DNA from: Flavobacterium sp.
GTDB taxonomy: Bacteria > Bacteroidota > Bacteroidia > Flavobacteriales > Flavobacteriaceae
NCBI RefSeq assembly: GCF_023151265.1
Contig: NZ_JAKLJH010000029.1
Location: 1-49,088 of the forward strand
Length of the DNA: 49,088 nt
Direction: 5' to 3'
Position numbers and translations under genes: made by a program. Position 1 is the first letter of the stretch; the number at the start of each line of letters is the position of its first letter. Shown piece by piece: positions 7,902 through 17,860 of the stretch. The notes beneath the pieces were generated by a model. That model was not told the origin of the DNA and ran no database searches. It was given only the letters and a program-made list of their open reading frames with translations.

Positions 7902-10691
7902 ATGGCGTTAGCTACTGAAATGAATCTTTATAACGAGTATATTAAAGAAATCGAAGAAAGAAAAGGTCAAGGATTACACCCAAAACCAATTGATAGAGCT
8001 GATTTGTTAAATGAAATCATTGCTCAAATTAAAGATACAAACAACGCAAACAGACAAGATTGTTTGAAGTTTTTTATCTACAACACTTTGCCAGGAACAA
8101 CTCCTGCAGCTGGAGCTAAAGCAAAATTCTTAAAAGAGATTATTCTTGGTCAAGAAATAGTTGCTGAAATTACTCCAACATTTGCTTTTGAATTGTTATC
8201 TCACATGAAAGGTGGACCTTCTATTGAAGTACTTTTAGATTTAGCATTAGGAAATGATTCAAATATTGCAAATCAAGCGGCTGAAGTTTTAAAAACACAA
8301 GTTTACCTTTACGATGCTGATATGGCTCGTATCAAAGAAGCTTATGAGAATGGAAATACCGTTGCTAAAAATATTTTAGAAAGTTATGCTAAAGCAGAAT
8401 TCTTTACTAAACTTCCAGAAATTGAAGAAGAAATTAAAGTAGTAACCTTCATCGCTGGAGAAGGTGATATTTCAACTGACTTATTGTCCCCAGGTAATCA
8501 AGCGCACTCGCGTTCTGACCGTGAATTACACGGAAAATGTATGATTACGCCTCAAGCGCAAGAAGAAATCAAAGCCTTACAAGCGCAACATCCAGATAAA
8601 TCGGTAATGTTAATTGCTGAAAAAGGTACGATGGGAGTTGGTTCTTCTCGTATGTCAGGAGTAAATAACGTGGCGCTTTGGACAGGAAAACAAGCTAGTC
8701 CTTATGTACCATTCGTAAACTTTGCTCCAATCGTAGGAGGAACTAACGGAATTTCTCCAATCTTCCTTACTACAGTTGACGTAACTGGTGGTATCGGAAT
8801 TGATTTAAAAAACTGGGTTAAAAAGACAGACGCCAACGGAGAATTAGTTCGTGATGAAAATGGAGAACCAATTTTAGAGCAAGTGTATTCAGTTGCAACT
8901 GGAACTGTTTTAACTATCAATACTAAAACAAAAAAATTATACAACGGTGATAAAGAATTGATTGATATTTCAAGATCGTTCACACCACAAAAAATGGAAT
9001 TTATCAAAGCAGGTGGTTCTTATGCTATCGTTTTTGGTAAAAAAATCCAAACGTTTGCAGCTAAAACTCTTGGAATTGAAGCGCCCTTAGTTTACGCACC
9101 TTCAAAAGAAGTTTCAGTTGAAGGACAAGGTTTAACTGCGGTTGAAAAAATCTTCAATAGAAATGCGGTTGGAACTATTTCTAAAAAAGCATTACACGCA
9201 GGTTCAGATGTTCGTGTTACTGTAAACATCGTAGGTTCGCAAGATACTACAGGTTTGATGACGGCTCAAGAATTAGAATCAATGGCAGCGACTGTGATTT
9301 CTCCTATTGTTGATGGAGCGTATCAATCAGGTTGTCACACGGCTTCTGTTTGGGATAAAAAAGCACAAGCTAATATTCCTAAATTAATGCAATTCATGAA
9401 CGACTTTGGTTTAATCACGGCTCGTGACCCAAAAGGTGTTTATCATGCGATGACCGATGTAATTCACAAAGTATTAAATGATATTACGGTTGATGAATGG
9501 GCTATCATTATTGGTGGTGATTCACATACTAGAATGTCTAAAGGAGTTGCTTTCGGAGCAGATTCAGGAACAGTTGCTTTAGCTTTAGCTACAGGTGAAG
9601 CTTCAATGCCAATTCCAGAATCAGTGAAAGTTACTTTCAAAGGAAATATGGCAAGTTATATGGATTTCCGTGACGTGGTTCATGCTACGCAAGCGCAAAT
9701 GTTACATAAATTTGGTGGTGAAAACGTTTTCCAAGGAAGAATTATCGAAGTACATTTAGGAACTTTAACCGCTGACCAAGCGTTTACATTCACAGATTGG
9801 ACTGCCGAAATGAAAGCAAAAGCGTCTATTTGTATTTCTGAAGATGAAACGTTAATCGAATCATTAGAAATTGCAAAAGGAAGAATCCAAATCATGATTG
9901 ATAAAGGCATGGACAACAAAAACCGTGTGCTTCAAGGATTAATCGATAAAGCAAACAAGCGTATTGCCGAAATCAAATCAGGTGAAAAACCAGCGTTACG
10001 TCCAGATGCTAATGCAAAATATTATGCAGAAGTTGAAGTAGATTTAGATCAAATCGCTGAGCCAATGATTGCTGACCCAGACGTTAATAATAAAGACGTT
10101 TCTAAACGTTATACTCACGATACAATTCGTCCGCTTTCTTTCTACGGAGGTGACAAAAAAGTAGATTTAGGATTCATCGGTTCTTGTATGGTTCACAAAG
10201 GCGATATGAAAATCTTAGCACAAATGCTTAAAAATATCGAGAGACAACAAGGTAAAGTGGAATTCAAAGCGCCTTTAGTAGTGGCTCCTCCAACCTACAA
10301 CATTGTTGACGAATTAAAAGCAGAAGGTGATTGGGAAGTATTACAAAAATATTCAGGTTTCGAATTTGATGATAATGCACCAAAAGCAGCAGCTCGTACA
10401 GAATACGAAAACATGTTGTATTTAGAGCGTCCAGGTTGTAACCTATGTATGGGTAACCAAGAAAAAGCGTCTAAAGGAGATACGGTTATGGCAACATCAA
10501 CGCGTTTATTCCAAGGTCGTGTGGTTGAAGATACTGCTGAGAAAAAAGGAGAATCTTTATTATCATCTACACCGGTAGTAGTTTTATCAACAATTTTAGG
10601 AAGAACTCCTTCAATTGAAGAATATAAATTAGCTGTAGAAGGAATCAACTTAACTAAGTTTGCTCCATCGCACAAATTGTTAGTAGGATAA
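7902..10691 (+). CDS. acnB: Bifunctional aconitate hydratase 2 / 2-methylisocitrate dehydratase
   Basis: 929 aa; N-terminal HEAT-like AcnB domain then aconitase signatures (IIGGDSHTRMSKGVAFGADSGTVALALATGE; GCNLCMGNQ). Confidence 0.97.
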   Translation: MALATEMNLYNEYIKEIEERKGQGLHPKPIDRADLLNEIIAQIKDTNNANRQDCLKFFIYNTLPGTTPAAGAKAKFLKEIILGQEIVAEITPTFAFELLSHMKGGPSIEVLLDLALGNDSNIANQAAEVLKTQVYLYDADMARIKEAYENGNTVAKNILESYAKAEFFTKLPEIEEEIKVVTFIAGEGDISTDLLSPGNQAHSRSDRELHGKCMITPQAQEEIKALQAQHPDKSVMLIAEKGTMGVGSSRMSGVNNVALWTGKQASPYVPFVNFAPIVGGTNGISPIFLTTVDVTGGIGIDLKNWVKKTDANGELVRDENGEPILEQVYSVATGTVLTINTKTKKLYNGDKELIDISRSFTPQKMEFIKAGGSYAIVFGKKIQTFAAKTLGIEAPLVYAPSKEVSVEGQGLTAVEKIFNRNAVGTISKKALHAGSDVRVTVNIVGSQDTTGLMTAQELESMAATVISPIVDGAYQSGCHTASVWDKKAQANIPKLMQFMNDFGLITARDPKGVYHAMTDVIHKVLNDITVDEWAIIIGGDSHTRMSKGVAFGADSGTVALALATGEASMPIPESVKVTFKGNMASYMDFRDVVHATQAQMLHKFGGENVFQGRIIEVHLGTLTADQAFTFTDWTAEMKAKASICISEDETLIESLEIAKGRIQIMIDKGMDNKNRVLQGLIDKANKRIAEIKSGEKPALRPDANAKYYAEVEVDLDQIAEPMIADPDVNNKDVSKRYTHDTIRPLSFYGGDKKVDLGFIGSCMVHKGDMKILAQMLKNIERQQGKVEFKAPLVVAPPTYNIVDELKAEGDWEVLQKYSGFEFDDNAPKAAARTEYENMLYLERPGCNLCMGNQEKASKGDTVMATSTRLFQGRVVEDTAEKKGESLLSSTPVVVLSTILGRTPSIEEYKLAVEGINLTKFAPSHKLLVG

Positions 10692-10716
10692 TTTAATTCG
10701 ATATATCAAATCAGAA

Positions 10717-10746
10717 AGCTCAAGTTTTTTACTTGGGCTTTTTTGT
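10717..10746 (+). terminator. Rho-independent terminator after acnB
   Basis: AAGCTCAAGT-TTTTT-ACTTGGGCTT hairpin plus T-run. Confidence 0.8.
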
Positions 10747-10806
10747 TTTTATCTGTTCAAATTTTTGTAAATTAGTGGGATTAAATAACACACAAAATAA
10801 ATTACT

Positions 10807-13071
10807 ATGGCATTTGATATTGAAATGATTGAAAAAATGTATGCTAACATGGCGGCTAGAGTAGATAAAGCTCGAGACGTAGTTGGTCATCCATTGACGT
10901 TGTCTGAGAAAATTTTGTATTCGCATTTATGGGAAGGAATGCCAACTCAGGCATTCACAAGAGGTAAAGATTATGTTGATTTTGCTCCCGATAGAGTAGC
11001 TTGTCAAGATGCGACAGCGCAAATGGCATTATTACAATTTATGCATGCTGGAAAAAAAACAGTTGCAGTTCCAACAACCGTTCACTGTGACCACTTAATT
11101 TTAGCAAAAAATGGGGCAAAACAAGACTTGGAGTTAGCCAATAAGCAATCAAAAGAAGTATTCGATTTCTTATCATCGGTGTCAAACAAATACGGAATCG
11201 GATTTTGGAAACCGGGTTCAGGAATTATTCACCAAATCGTTTTAGAAAACTATGCATTTCCAGGAGGTTTGATGATTGGAACCGATTCTCATACCGTAAA
11301 TGCAGGTGGTTTAGGAATGTTAGCCATCGGTGTTGGAGGTGCTGATGCAGTTGATGTAATGTCAGGCATGTCTTGGGAGTTAAAATTTCCAAAATTAATC
11401 GGAGTAAAGCTAACTGGTAAATTAAACGGTTGGACTTCACCTAAAGACGTTATTCTAAAAGTAGCGGATATCTTAACTGTAAAAGGCGGAACAGGCGCTA
11501 TTGTAGAATATTTCGGAGAAGGTGCCGAATCGATGTCATGTACTGGAAAAGGAACCATATGTAATATGGGAGCTGAAATTGGAGCTACCACTTCAACATT
11601 TGGTTACGACGATTCAATGAGAAGATATTTGGCAGCAACTGGTCGTCAAGATGTCGTAAATGCTGCCGATAAAGTAGCATCTTACTTAACAGCCGATGCC
11701 GAAGTTTATGCAAATCCAGCACAATATTTCGATCAATTAATTGAAATAAATTTGTCTGAATTGGAACCGCATATCAATGGACCTTTCACTCCAGATAGAG
11801 GAACACCAGTTTCCAAAATGAAAGCAGAAGCAGAAGCAAATGGTTGGCCAATAAAAGTCGAATGGGGATTAATTGGTTCGTGTACCAATTCCTCTTACGA
11901 AGATATGTCGCGCGCTGCTTCTATTGTTAGACAAGCTGTAGCTCATGGAATTTCGCCTAAAGCAGAATTTGGAATCAATCCAGGTTCGGAACAAATTCGT
12001 TACACTATTGAACGAGATGGCATCATCGCTGATTTCGAAAAGATGGGAACCAAAGTATTTACGAATGCTTGCGGACCTTGTATTGGACAATGGGATAGAG
12101 AAGGAGCGGACAAACAAGAAAAAAATACCATCGTGCATTCGTTCAACCGAAACTTTTCAAAAAGAGCCGATGGAAACCCAAATACACATGCTTTTGTGAC
12201 TTCTCCAGAAATGGTAGCCGCTTTAGCGATTTCAGGTCGTTTAGATTTTAATCCAATTACGGATACTTTAATAAATGATAAAGGAGAAGCTGTAAAATTA
12301 ACTCCGCCTTTTGGGGATGAATTACCGACTAAAGGTTTTGATGTAGAAGATCCGGGATTTCAAGCGCCTGCAGCTGATGGTTCAAGCGTAGAAGTTGTGG
12401 TTTCTCCGACTTCAGACCGATTACAATTGTTAGCGCCTTTTGAAGCTTGGGATGGTAAAAATTATACAGGAGCAAAATTACTAATCAAAGCGTTCGGAAA
12501 ATGTACTACAGACCATATTTCGATGGCTGGACCTTGGTTGCGTTTCCGTGGACATTTGGATAATATTTCGAATAACATGTTAATTGGTGCAGAAAATGCA
12601 TTCAACGGAAAAGCAAATTCAGTTAAAAATCAATTAACTGGCGCTTATGACGAAGTGCCAAAAGTTCAAAGAGCTTATAAAGCTGCTGGAATTCCTTCAA
12701 TTGTTGTTGGAGATCATAATTATGGAGAAGGTTCTTCACGTGAGCACGCGGCTATGGAACCACGTTTCTTAGGTGTAAAAGCAGTTTTAGTAAAATCATT
12801 CGCACGTATTCATGAAACCAATTTGAAAAAACAAGGAATGTTAGCCTTAACTTTTGCAAACGAATCGGATTATGATAAAATTCAAGAAGATGATACAATC
12901 AACTTTTTAGATTTAACCGAGTTTGCACCAGGAAAACCATTGTCATTAGAATTTGTTCACGCTGATGGTTCTAAAGATATCGTCATGGCAAATCATACCT
13001 ATAATGATAGTCAAATTGGATGGTTTGTGGCGGGTTCTGCTTTGAACTTAATTGCGGCAGGAAAAGCGTAA
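10807..13071 (+). CDS. acnA: Aconitate hydratase, AcnA/mitochondrial type
   Basis: 754 aa; [64 protein letters not shown]. Confidence 0.96.
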   Translation: MAFDIEMIEKMYANMAARVDKARDVVGHPLTLSEKILYSHLWEGMPTQAFTRGKDYVDFAPDRVACQDATAQMALLQFMHAGKKTVAVPTTVHCDHLILAKNGAKQDLELANKQSKEVFDFLSSVSNKYGIGFWKPGSGIIHQIVLENYAFPGGLMIGTDSHTVNAGGLGMLAIGVGGADAVDVMSGMSWELKFPKLIGVKLTGKLNGWTSPKDVILKVADILTVKGGTGAIVEYFGEGAESMSCTGKGTICNMGAEIGATTSTFGYDDSMRRYLAATGRQDVVNAADKVASYLTADAEVYANPAQYFDQLIEINLSELEPHINGPFTPDRGTPVSKMKAEAEANGWPIKVEWGLIGSCTNSSYEDMSRAASIVRQAVAHGISPKAEFGINPGSEQIRYTIERDGIIADFEKMGTKVFTNACGPCIGQWDREGADKQEKNTIVHSFNRNFSKRADGNPNTHAFVTSPEMVAALAISGRLDFNPITDTLINDKGEAVKLTPPFGDELPTKGFDVEDPGFQAPAADGSSVEVVVSPTSDRLQLLAPFEAWDGKNYTGAKLLIKAFGKCTTDHISMAGPWLRFRGHLDNISNNMLIGAENAFNGKANSVKNQLTGAYDEVPKVQRAYKAAGIPSIVVGDHNYGEGSSREHAAMEPRFLGVKAVLVKSFARIHETNLKKQGMLALTFANESDYDKIQEDDTINFLDLTEFAPGKPLSLEFVHADGSKDIVMANHTYNDSQIGWFVAGSALNLIAAGKA

Positions 13072-13091
13072 TTTAAATTTAAAATAATGTT

Positions 13092-13120
13092 AAAACTCCC
13101 TTTTTAAAGGGAGTTTTTTT
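13092..13120 (+). terminator. Rho-independent terminator after acnA
   Basis: AAAACTCCCTTT-TTAAAGGGAGTTTTTTT. Confidence 0.85.
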
Positions 13121-13166
13121 TATCTTGCGACCGTCAAATTATACAATCCATCTAAATTAATTCTAA

Positions 13167-14327
13167 ATGAAATTATTCCAAATTATAACTTTTTTTCTTT
13201 TCTTCTGTAGTGGTGTTGTTTTTTCTCAAAAGACAATTAAACATACAGTGGTTTCGGGTGAATCCATTTATTCCATTGCTAAAAAGTATGATGTTAGTGA
13301 ATCCGACATTTATGAATTAAATCCAAAATCGAAAGGCGCTTTATTACAGTTAAAAACTGTTTTGTTAATTCCCAACAAAAAGTCAAAATCAAAAAACAGC
13401 AAAGAAGTTGTTTCTTCTAAAAAAGTTAGTACAGAAACTCATATCGTTGAATCAGGTGAATCACTATATAAGATTGCAAAAAAGTACGATATCAGTCTAG
13501 AAAAATTAAAAGAATTAAATCCAGATATCAAGCCAGAGTCGATTCAAATTGGTGATAAAATAGTGGTTTCTGCCAAAAAAGAGAAAGAAACTCCAAAAGA
13601 AAAAGAAACTCCAAAAGAAAAAAAGCCTAAAGAAACAAAAACAGTGGTTACTGAAGTAGCTAATCCGGTTAATCCAACGAATATGGATTCTAATTTATGT
13701 ACGGATGAATTAGGAAATAAGGTGCACACAGTAACTAAAGGCGAAACTTTATATAGACTTTCAAAAAAGTACAAAGTTAGTGTGAAGGATTTAGAAGAAA
13801 TGAATCCTGAAATTATTGCCAATTTACCAATCGGATATGAAGTTGTAATTAAAAAAGGAGATGTAGAGTTAGCAAAACATCAAAATGAAATTGTAAGTAG
13901 TCCAAAAGAGGTGGAAGAACTTTCTCCAGAAAACATGTCTAAAGCCGAGTTCTTAATTGCGAAAGCTTCGCAGCACATCGGAACTAGATATAGAGGTGGC
14001 GGAACTACGAGTGCTGGTTTTGATTGTTCTGGTTTAATGTTTTCTACTTTTAAACATATTGATATGACTTTGCCTCGTTCTTCAAGCTCAATGGCAGTTG
14101 GAGCAGGTTATAAAATTGATAGGAGTCAGGCGCAAAAAGGCGATTTAATTTTCTTTACAACCAATGGTAGAGGAAGTATTAATCACGTGGGAATGATTAC
14201 CGAAATTAACGGCGATGAAATTAAATTTATTCATTCCTCTGTACAAGCTGGAGTTATTATTTCATCTACAGAAGAACCTTATTACAAAAAACGTTTTATC
14301 CAAATTAATCGTGTTTTAGAAAATTAA
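13167..14327 (+). CDS. LysM-repeat NlpC/P60 peptidoglycan hydrolase
   Basis: Signal peptide; three LysM repeats (HTVVSGESIYSIAKKY, HIVESGESLYKIAKKY, HTVTKGETLYRLSKKY); NlpC/P60 FDCSGLMFSTFKH...KGDLIFF...NHVGMI. Confidence 0.93.
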   Translation: MKLFQIITFFLFFCSGVVFSQKTIKHTVVSGESIYSIAKKYDVSESDIYELNPKSKGALLQLKTVLLIPNKKSKSKNSKEVVSSKKVSTETHIVESGESLYKIAKKYDISLEKLKELNPDIKPESIQIGDKIVVSAKKEKETPKEKETPKEKKPKETKTVVTEVANPVNPTNMDSNLCTDELGNKVHTVTKGETLYRLSKKYKVSVKDLEEMNPEIIANLPIGYEVVIKKGDVELAKHQNEIVSSPKEVEELSPENMSKAEFLIAKASQHIGTRYRGGGTTSAGFDCSGLMFSTFKHIDMTLPRSSSSMAVGAGYKIDRSQAQKGDLIFFTTNGRGSINHVGMITEINGDEIKFIHSSVQAGVIISSTEEPYYKKRFIQINRVLEN

Positions 14328-14342
14328 TCGATAGTTTTCTAC

Positions 14343-14356
14343 ATGATATTTATCAT
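14343..14356 (+). promoter_or_regulatory. Crp/Fnr-like palindrome ATGATATTTATCAT upstream of the MBL-rhodanese gene
   Basis: Perfect 6-bp inverted arms (ATGATA-TT-TATCAT), core TGAT-N4-ATCA; identical sequence on the opposite strand at 16163-16176. Confidence 0.6.
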
Positions 14357-14406
14357 TTTACTTCCAACTAATAGCATGTAAATTCGTAACTTCTAAAAGT
14401 TATGTC

Positions 14407-15825
14407 ATGAAAGTAGAACAAATTTATACAGGTTGCATTGCGCATGCTGCTTATTACGTTGAAAATAATGGTGAAGCCGCTATTTTTGATCCATTACGTG
14501 AAGTCCAACCTTATATCGATCGTGCTAAAAAGGATAATGCTAAAATCAAATATGTATTTGAAACACATTTTCATGCCGATTTTGTTAGCGGTCATTTGGA
14601 TTTAAAAGCAAAAACGGGAGCTCAAATTGTTTTCGGTCCAACAGCAAAACCTAATTATGAAGCTTTAATAGCCTCTGATGGACAAATTTTTACTATTGGA
14701 AATTATAAAATAAAAGCCATTCATACGCCTGGTCATACCATGGAAAGCACAACTTATCTTTTAATTGATGAGAATGATAAGGAACATGGAATTATTTCGG
14801 GTGATACTTTATTTATTGGTGATGTTGGTCGACCTGATTTAGCCCAACATGTGGTTGCTGATTTAACGCAAGATAAATTAGCGCGCTTATTATATCATTC
14901 GCTTCGTGAGAAAATAATGCCGTTATCTGATGATTTAATTGTGTATCCAAATCATGGAGCTGGAAGTGCGTGCGGAAAGAATATGAGTAAGGAAACTACG
15001 GATACTTTAGGTAATCAAAAACGAACCAATTATGCGCTTCGACCAAATATGACAGAAGATGAGTTTGTAAAAGAATTGCTTACTGGGTTGACAACGCCAC
15101 CTGGCTATTTTCCAAAAAACGTATTATTGAATTTAAAAGGATATGAATCGTTAGATAAAGTTATTGAGAAAGGTAAAAAGCCTTTGAATCCAAATGAATT
15201 TGAAACTTTAGCAAATGTATCTGGCGCTTTAATTTTAGATACTAGAAATGCCAATGATTTTGCAAAAGGGTTTATTCCGAATAGTATTAATATTGGAATT
15301 GATGGCAGTTTTGCGATGTGGGTTGGTGAAATGATTTCCGATATCAATCAAGCTATTCTTTTAGTTACAGAACCTGGTAGGGAAGAAGAATGTATGATTC
15401 GTCTTTCGAGAGTAGGATATGATAATACCATCGGTTATTTAGAAGGTGGTTTTGAATCTTGGAAACAAGCCGAAAAAGAAACCGATTTTTTAAAGCGAAT
15501 TACTGGAGAACAACTAGAAGTGATGCTAAAAACAGCAGATTTGCCATTGTTTGATGTTCGTAAGAAAAGCGAATTTGATTCTGAGCATTTATTGAATTCT
15601 ACTAATATTCCACTAAATCAGTTGAATACTAAATTAGGTAGTTTTCCTAAAGAGAAACCATTCGTAATTTATTGTGCAGGAGGTTATCGCAGCATGATAG
15701 CAGCTTCGATTTTAAAACAAAGAGGTTTTGATAATTTTGTTGATGTTTCTGGTGGTTTTAATGAAATAGCTAAAACAACTGATTTGCCCAGAACGGTTTA
15801 TGTTTGTCCATCAACTTTGTTATAG
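14407..15825 (+). CDS. MBL-fold persulfide dioxygenase-like protein with two C-terminal rhodanese domains (CstB-like architecture)
   Basis: MBL motif THFHADFVSGH, HTPGHTMES; first rhodanese unit has no catalytic Cys (AILLVTEPGREEECM), second has YCAGGYRS. Confidence 0.9.
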   Translation: MKVEQIYTGCIAHAAYYVENNGEAAIFDPLREVQPYIDRAKKDNAKIKYVFETHFHADFVSGHLDLKAKTGAQIVFGPTAKPNYEALIASDGQIFTIGNYKIKAIHTPGHTMESTTYLLIDENDKEHGIISGDTLFIGDVGRPDLAQHVVADLTQDKLARLLYHSLREKIMPLSDDLIVYPNHGAGSACGKNMSKETTDTLGNQKRTNYALRPNMTEDEFVKELLTGLTTPPGYFPKNVLLNLKGYESLDKVIEKGKKPLNPNEFETLANVSGALILDTRNANDFAKGFIPNSINIGIDGSFAMWVGEMISDINQAILLVTEPGREEECMIRLSRVGYDNTIGYLEGGFESWKQAEKETDFLKRITGEQLEVMLKTADLPLFDVRKKSEFDSEHLLNSTNIPLNQLNTKLGSFPKEKPFVIYCAGGYRSMIAASILKQRGFDNFVDVSGGFNEIAKTTDLPRTVYVCPSTLL

Positions 15826-15830
15826 AAATA

Positions 15831-15857
15831 AATAAACCGCTTTTAAGCGGTTTATTT
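15831..15857. terminator. Bidirectional terminator between convergent genes
   Basis: AATAAACCGCTT-TTAAGCGGTTTATT, symmetrical A/T flanks. Confidence 0.8.
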
Positions 15858-15869
15858 ATTTAGTAAAAA

Positions 15870-16106
15870 TTAACTATCTTTTAAAAAGTTAAATATTTCA
15901 TCTTTTAGAAACACGCGATCTTTTCTAAGATGTGATAATTCATCATCCATAGCTAATTCTTCGTCGGTTTCAATTTTGTATATTTTCTCATCTAAATCTG
16001 TATACGATTTTAACAAAACCTGAAATTCATCATTGTTGTGATATAGGTTTTTAATTTTGTCTGCAAATTCAGGAAAATCTTGATAAATAGGATGTTTAGT
16101 TATCAT
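15870..16106 (-). CDS. Small DUF465/YdcH-like helical protein
   Basis: 78 aa; F..YHNNDEFQVLLKSYTDLDEKIYKIE...DDELSHLRKDRVFLKDEIF resembles the YdcH/DUF465 pattern. Confidence 0.7.
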   Translation of the reverse strand: MITKHPIYQDFPEFADKIKNLYHNNDEFQVLLKSYTDLDEKIYKIETDEELAMDDELSHLRKDRVFLKDEIFNFLKDS

Positions 16107-16132
16107 AACGCTGGTTTTTAAATTAGTATACT

Positions 16133-16140
16133 CAAATTTA
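16133..16140 (-). promoter_or_regulatory. -7 promoter element (TAAATTTG) for the DUF465 gene
   Basis: Reverse complement of CAAATTTA; centre is 33 bp from the centre of the palindrome at 16163-16176. Confidence 0.55.
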
Positions 16141-16162
16141 CTAAATTTAACTAGTATTGCGT

Positions 16163-16176
16163 ATGATAAATATCAT
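16163..16176 (-). promoter_or_regulatory. Crp/Fnr-like palindrome (ATGATATTTATCAT on minus strand) upstream of the DUF465 gene
   Basis: ATGATAAATATCAT on + strand is the exact reverse complement of the 14343-14356 site. Confidence 0.6.
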
Positions 16177-16186
16177 TTTGGAAATG

Positions 16187-16561
16187 CTATTTTTTCTTTT
16201 TTGCAATGAATTTTTCGTATTTTTCTAATTGTTCGGGCGAAAGTATTTTCTTTATTTCAGTGTTGAATTTTTCACCTATTTCTGTTAGTAGATTCTTTTT
16301 TTCTATATCACTGTAAATAGATGTTTCAATGATTTCTTTTGATTTAGATTGATTGTCCTTTATAAGATTACGAACAATAGCTTCTTGGAAACCATCAAGA
16401 TTTAGTTCTTTCTTTAATAATTCAACAGAAGATTCAACTATATCTACTTTTTTATTTTGGTCCCCATTACTATATTGACCTGCTCCAATTCGCCTATCAA
16501 TTTGCGCATTTGAATTTATAAATGAAAAAACGAAAAGAATTAAAAAAAATATTTTTTTCAT
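16187..16561 (-). CDS. Small secreted helical protein of unknown function
   Basis: Signal peptide MKKIFFLILFVFSFINSNAQ; LSPEQLEKYEKF tail; starts 4 nt after the rimO stop. Confidence 0.7.
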   Translation of the reverse strand: MKKIFFLILFVFSFINSNAQIDRRIGAGQYSNGDQNKKVDIVESSVELLKKELNLDGFQEAIVRNLIKDNQSKSKEIIETSIYSDIEKKNLLTEIGEKFNTEIKKILSPEQLEKYEKFIAKKKK

Positions 16562-16564
16562 AGT

Positions 16565-17860
16565 TTATGATATTGGTTCTGCATACAAATCAAATTCTGT
16601 AGCATCTATTACTTTTAAGTTTACAAAATCACCTGTTTTTAAATAGTATTTAGAAGCGTCAACTAATACTTCATTATCCACATCTGGACTATCAAACTCA
16701 GTTCTTCCAATGAAGTATTGCCCTTCTTTTCTATCGATAACACATTTAAAAGTTTGTCCAATTTTCTCCTGATTTAAATCCCAAGAAATTTGCGATTGTA
16801 AGTCCATAATTTCAGCAGCACGTGCTTGTTTTACTTCCTGTGGAACATCATCTTCTAAGACAAAAGCACCTGTGTTTTCTTCATGCGAATACGTAAAACA
16901 ACCTAAACGCTCAAATTTCATTTCTTGTACCCAATCACGAAGAATTTCAAAATCTTGTTGTGTTTCGCCAGGATATCCAACAATTAAAGTAGTTCTAATT
17001 GCCATTCCAGGAACACGCTCTCTAAATTCTTGTAATAATTTTGTTGTTTTTTCTTTAGTTGTTCCGCGTTTCATCGATTTTAAAATATCATCTGAAATAT
17101 GTTGTAACGGAATATCAATGTAATTACAAATTTTTGGTTCGCGTTTCATTACATCTAAAACATCCATTGGGAAACCACTAGGGAATGCATAATGCAAGCG
17201 AATCCACTCTATCCCTTCAATTTTTACTAAGTTTTCTAGTAATTCGGCAAGATTACGTTTTTTGTATAAATCTAATCCGTAGTAAGTTAAATCTTGAGCA
17301 ATTAATATCAATTCTTTTACTCCTTTTTTAGCCAAACCTTCCGCTTCTTTTACCAATTTTTCAATAGGTTGCGAAACGTGTTTTCCACGCATTAACGGTA
17401 TCGCACAAAAACTACAAGGTCTATCACAACCTTCCGCAATTTTTAAATAGGCGTAATTTTTTGGAGTTGTAGTTAAACGTTCTCCTAATAATTCGTGTTT
17501 GTAATCAGCTCCTAAAGCTTTTAATAAAAGAGGTAATTCTGTAGTTCCAAAATATTGGTCAACATCAGGAATTTCCTTCTCTAAATCAGGACGGTATCTT
17601 TCAGATAAACATCCGGTAACGAATACTTTATCTACTAAGCCTTGATCTTTTTTATCTACATATTCCAAAATCGTATTTACCGATTCTTCCTTTGCATTAT
17701 CAATAAAACCACAAGTGTTAATTACCACGATATTGCCTTCTTCTTCGTGTGCTACATCTTTTCCGTTGGCTTTTAGTTGTCCCATTAAAACTTCACTATC
17801 GTAAGTGTTTTTAGAACATCCAAGAGTAATTACATTGATTTTATTTTTCTTTAACGATTT
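16565..17860 (-). CDS. rimO: Ribosomal protein S12 methylthiotransferase RimO; N-terminal start unresolved
   Basis: Radical-SAM motif CDRPCSFCAIP, TRAM domain. The frame stays open upstream of the ORF-track ATG (17785) to an in-frame TAA at 17861-17863, encoding KSLKKNKINVITLGCSKNTYDSEVL, which includes the conserved MTTase GCSKN motif. Confidence 0.88.
   Translation of the reverse strand, partial: KSLKKNKINVITLGCSKNTYDSEVLMGQLKANGKDVAHEEEGNIVVINTCGFIDNAKEESVNTILEYVDKKDQGLVDKVFVTGCLSERYRPDLEKEIPDVDQYFGTTELPLLLKALGADYKHELLGERLTTTPKNYAYLKIAEGCDRPCSFCAIPLMRGKHVSQPIEKLVKEAEGLAKKGVKELILIAQDLTYYGLDLYKKRNLAELLENLVKIEGIEWIRLHYAFPSGFPMDVLDVMKREPKICNYIDIPLQHISDDILKSMKRGTTKEKTTKLLQEFRERVPGMAIRTTLIVGYPGETQQDFEILRDWVQEMKFERLGCFTYSHEENTGAFVLEDDVPQEVKQARAAEIMDLQSQISWDLNQEKIGQTFKCVIDRKEGQYFIGRTEFDSPDVDNEVLVDASKYYLKTGDFVNLKVIDATEFDLYAEPIS

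Noticed and set aside
8702-12199. Antisense and out-of-frame ORFs within acnB and acnA (e.g. 8702-9007 -, 10295-10675 -, 11289-11591 -, 11869-12138 -, 11945-12199 +)
   Set aside because: Overlap very well-supported conserved coding sequence; typical by-products of codon usage on the opposite strand.
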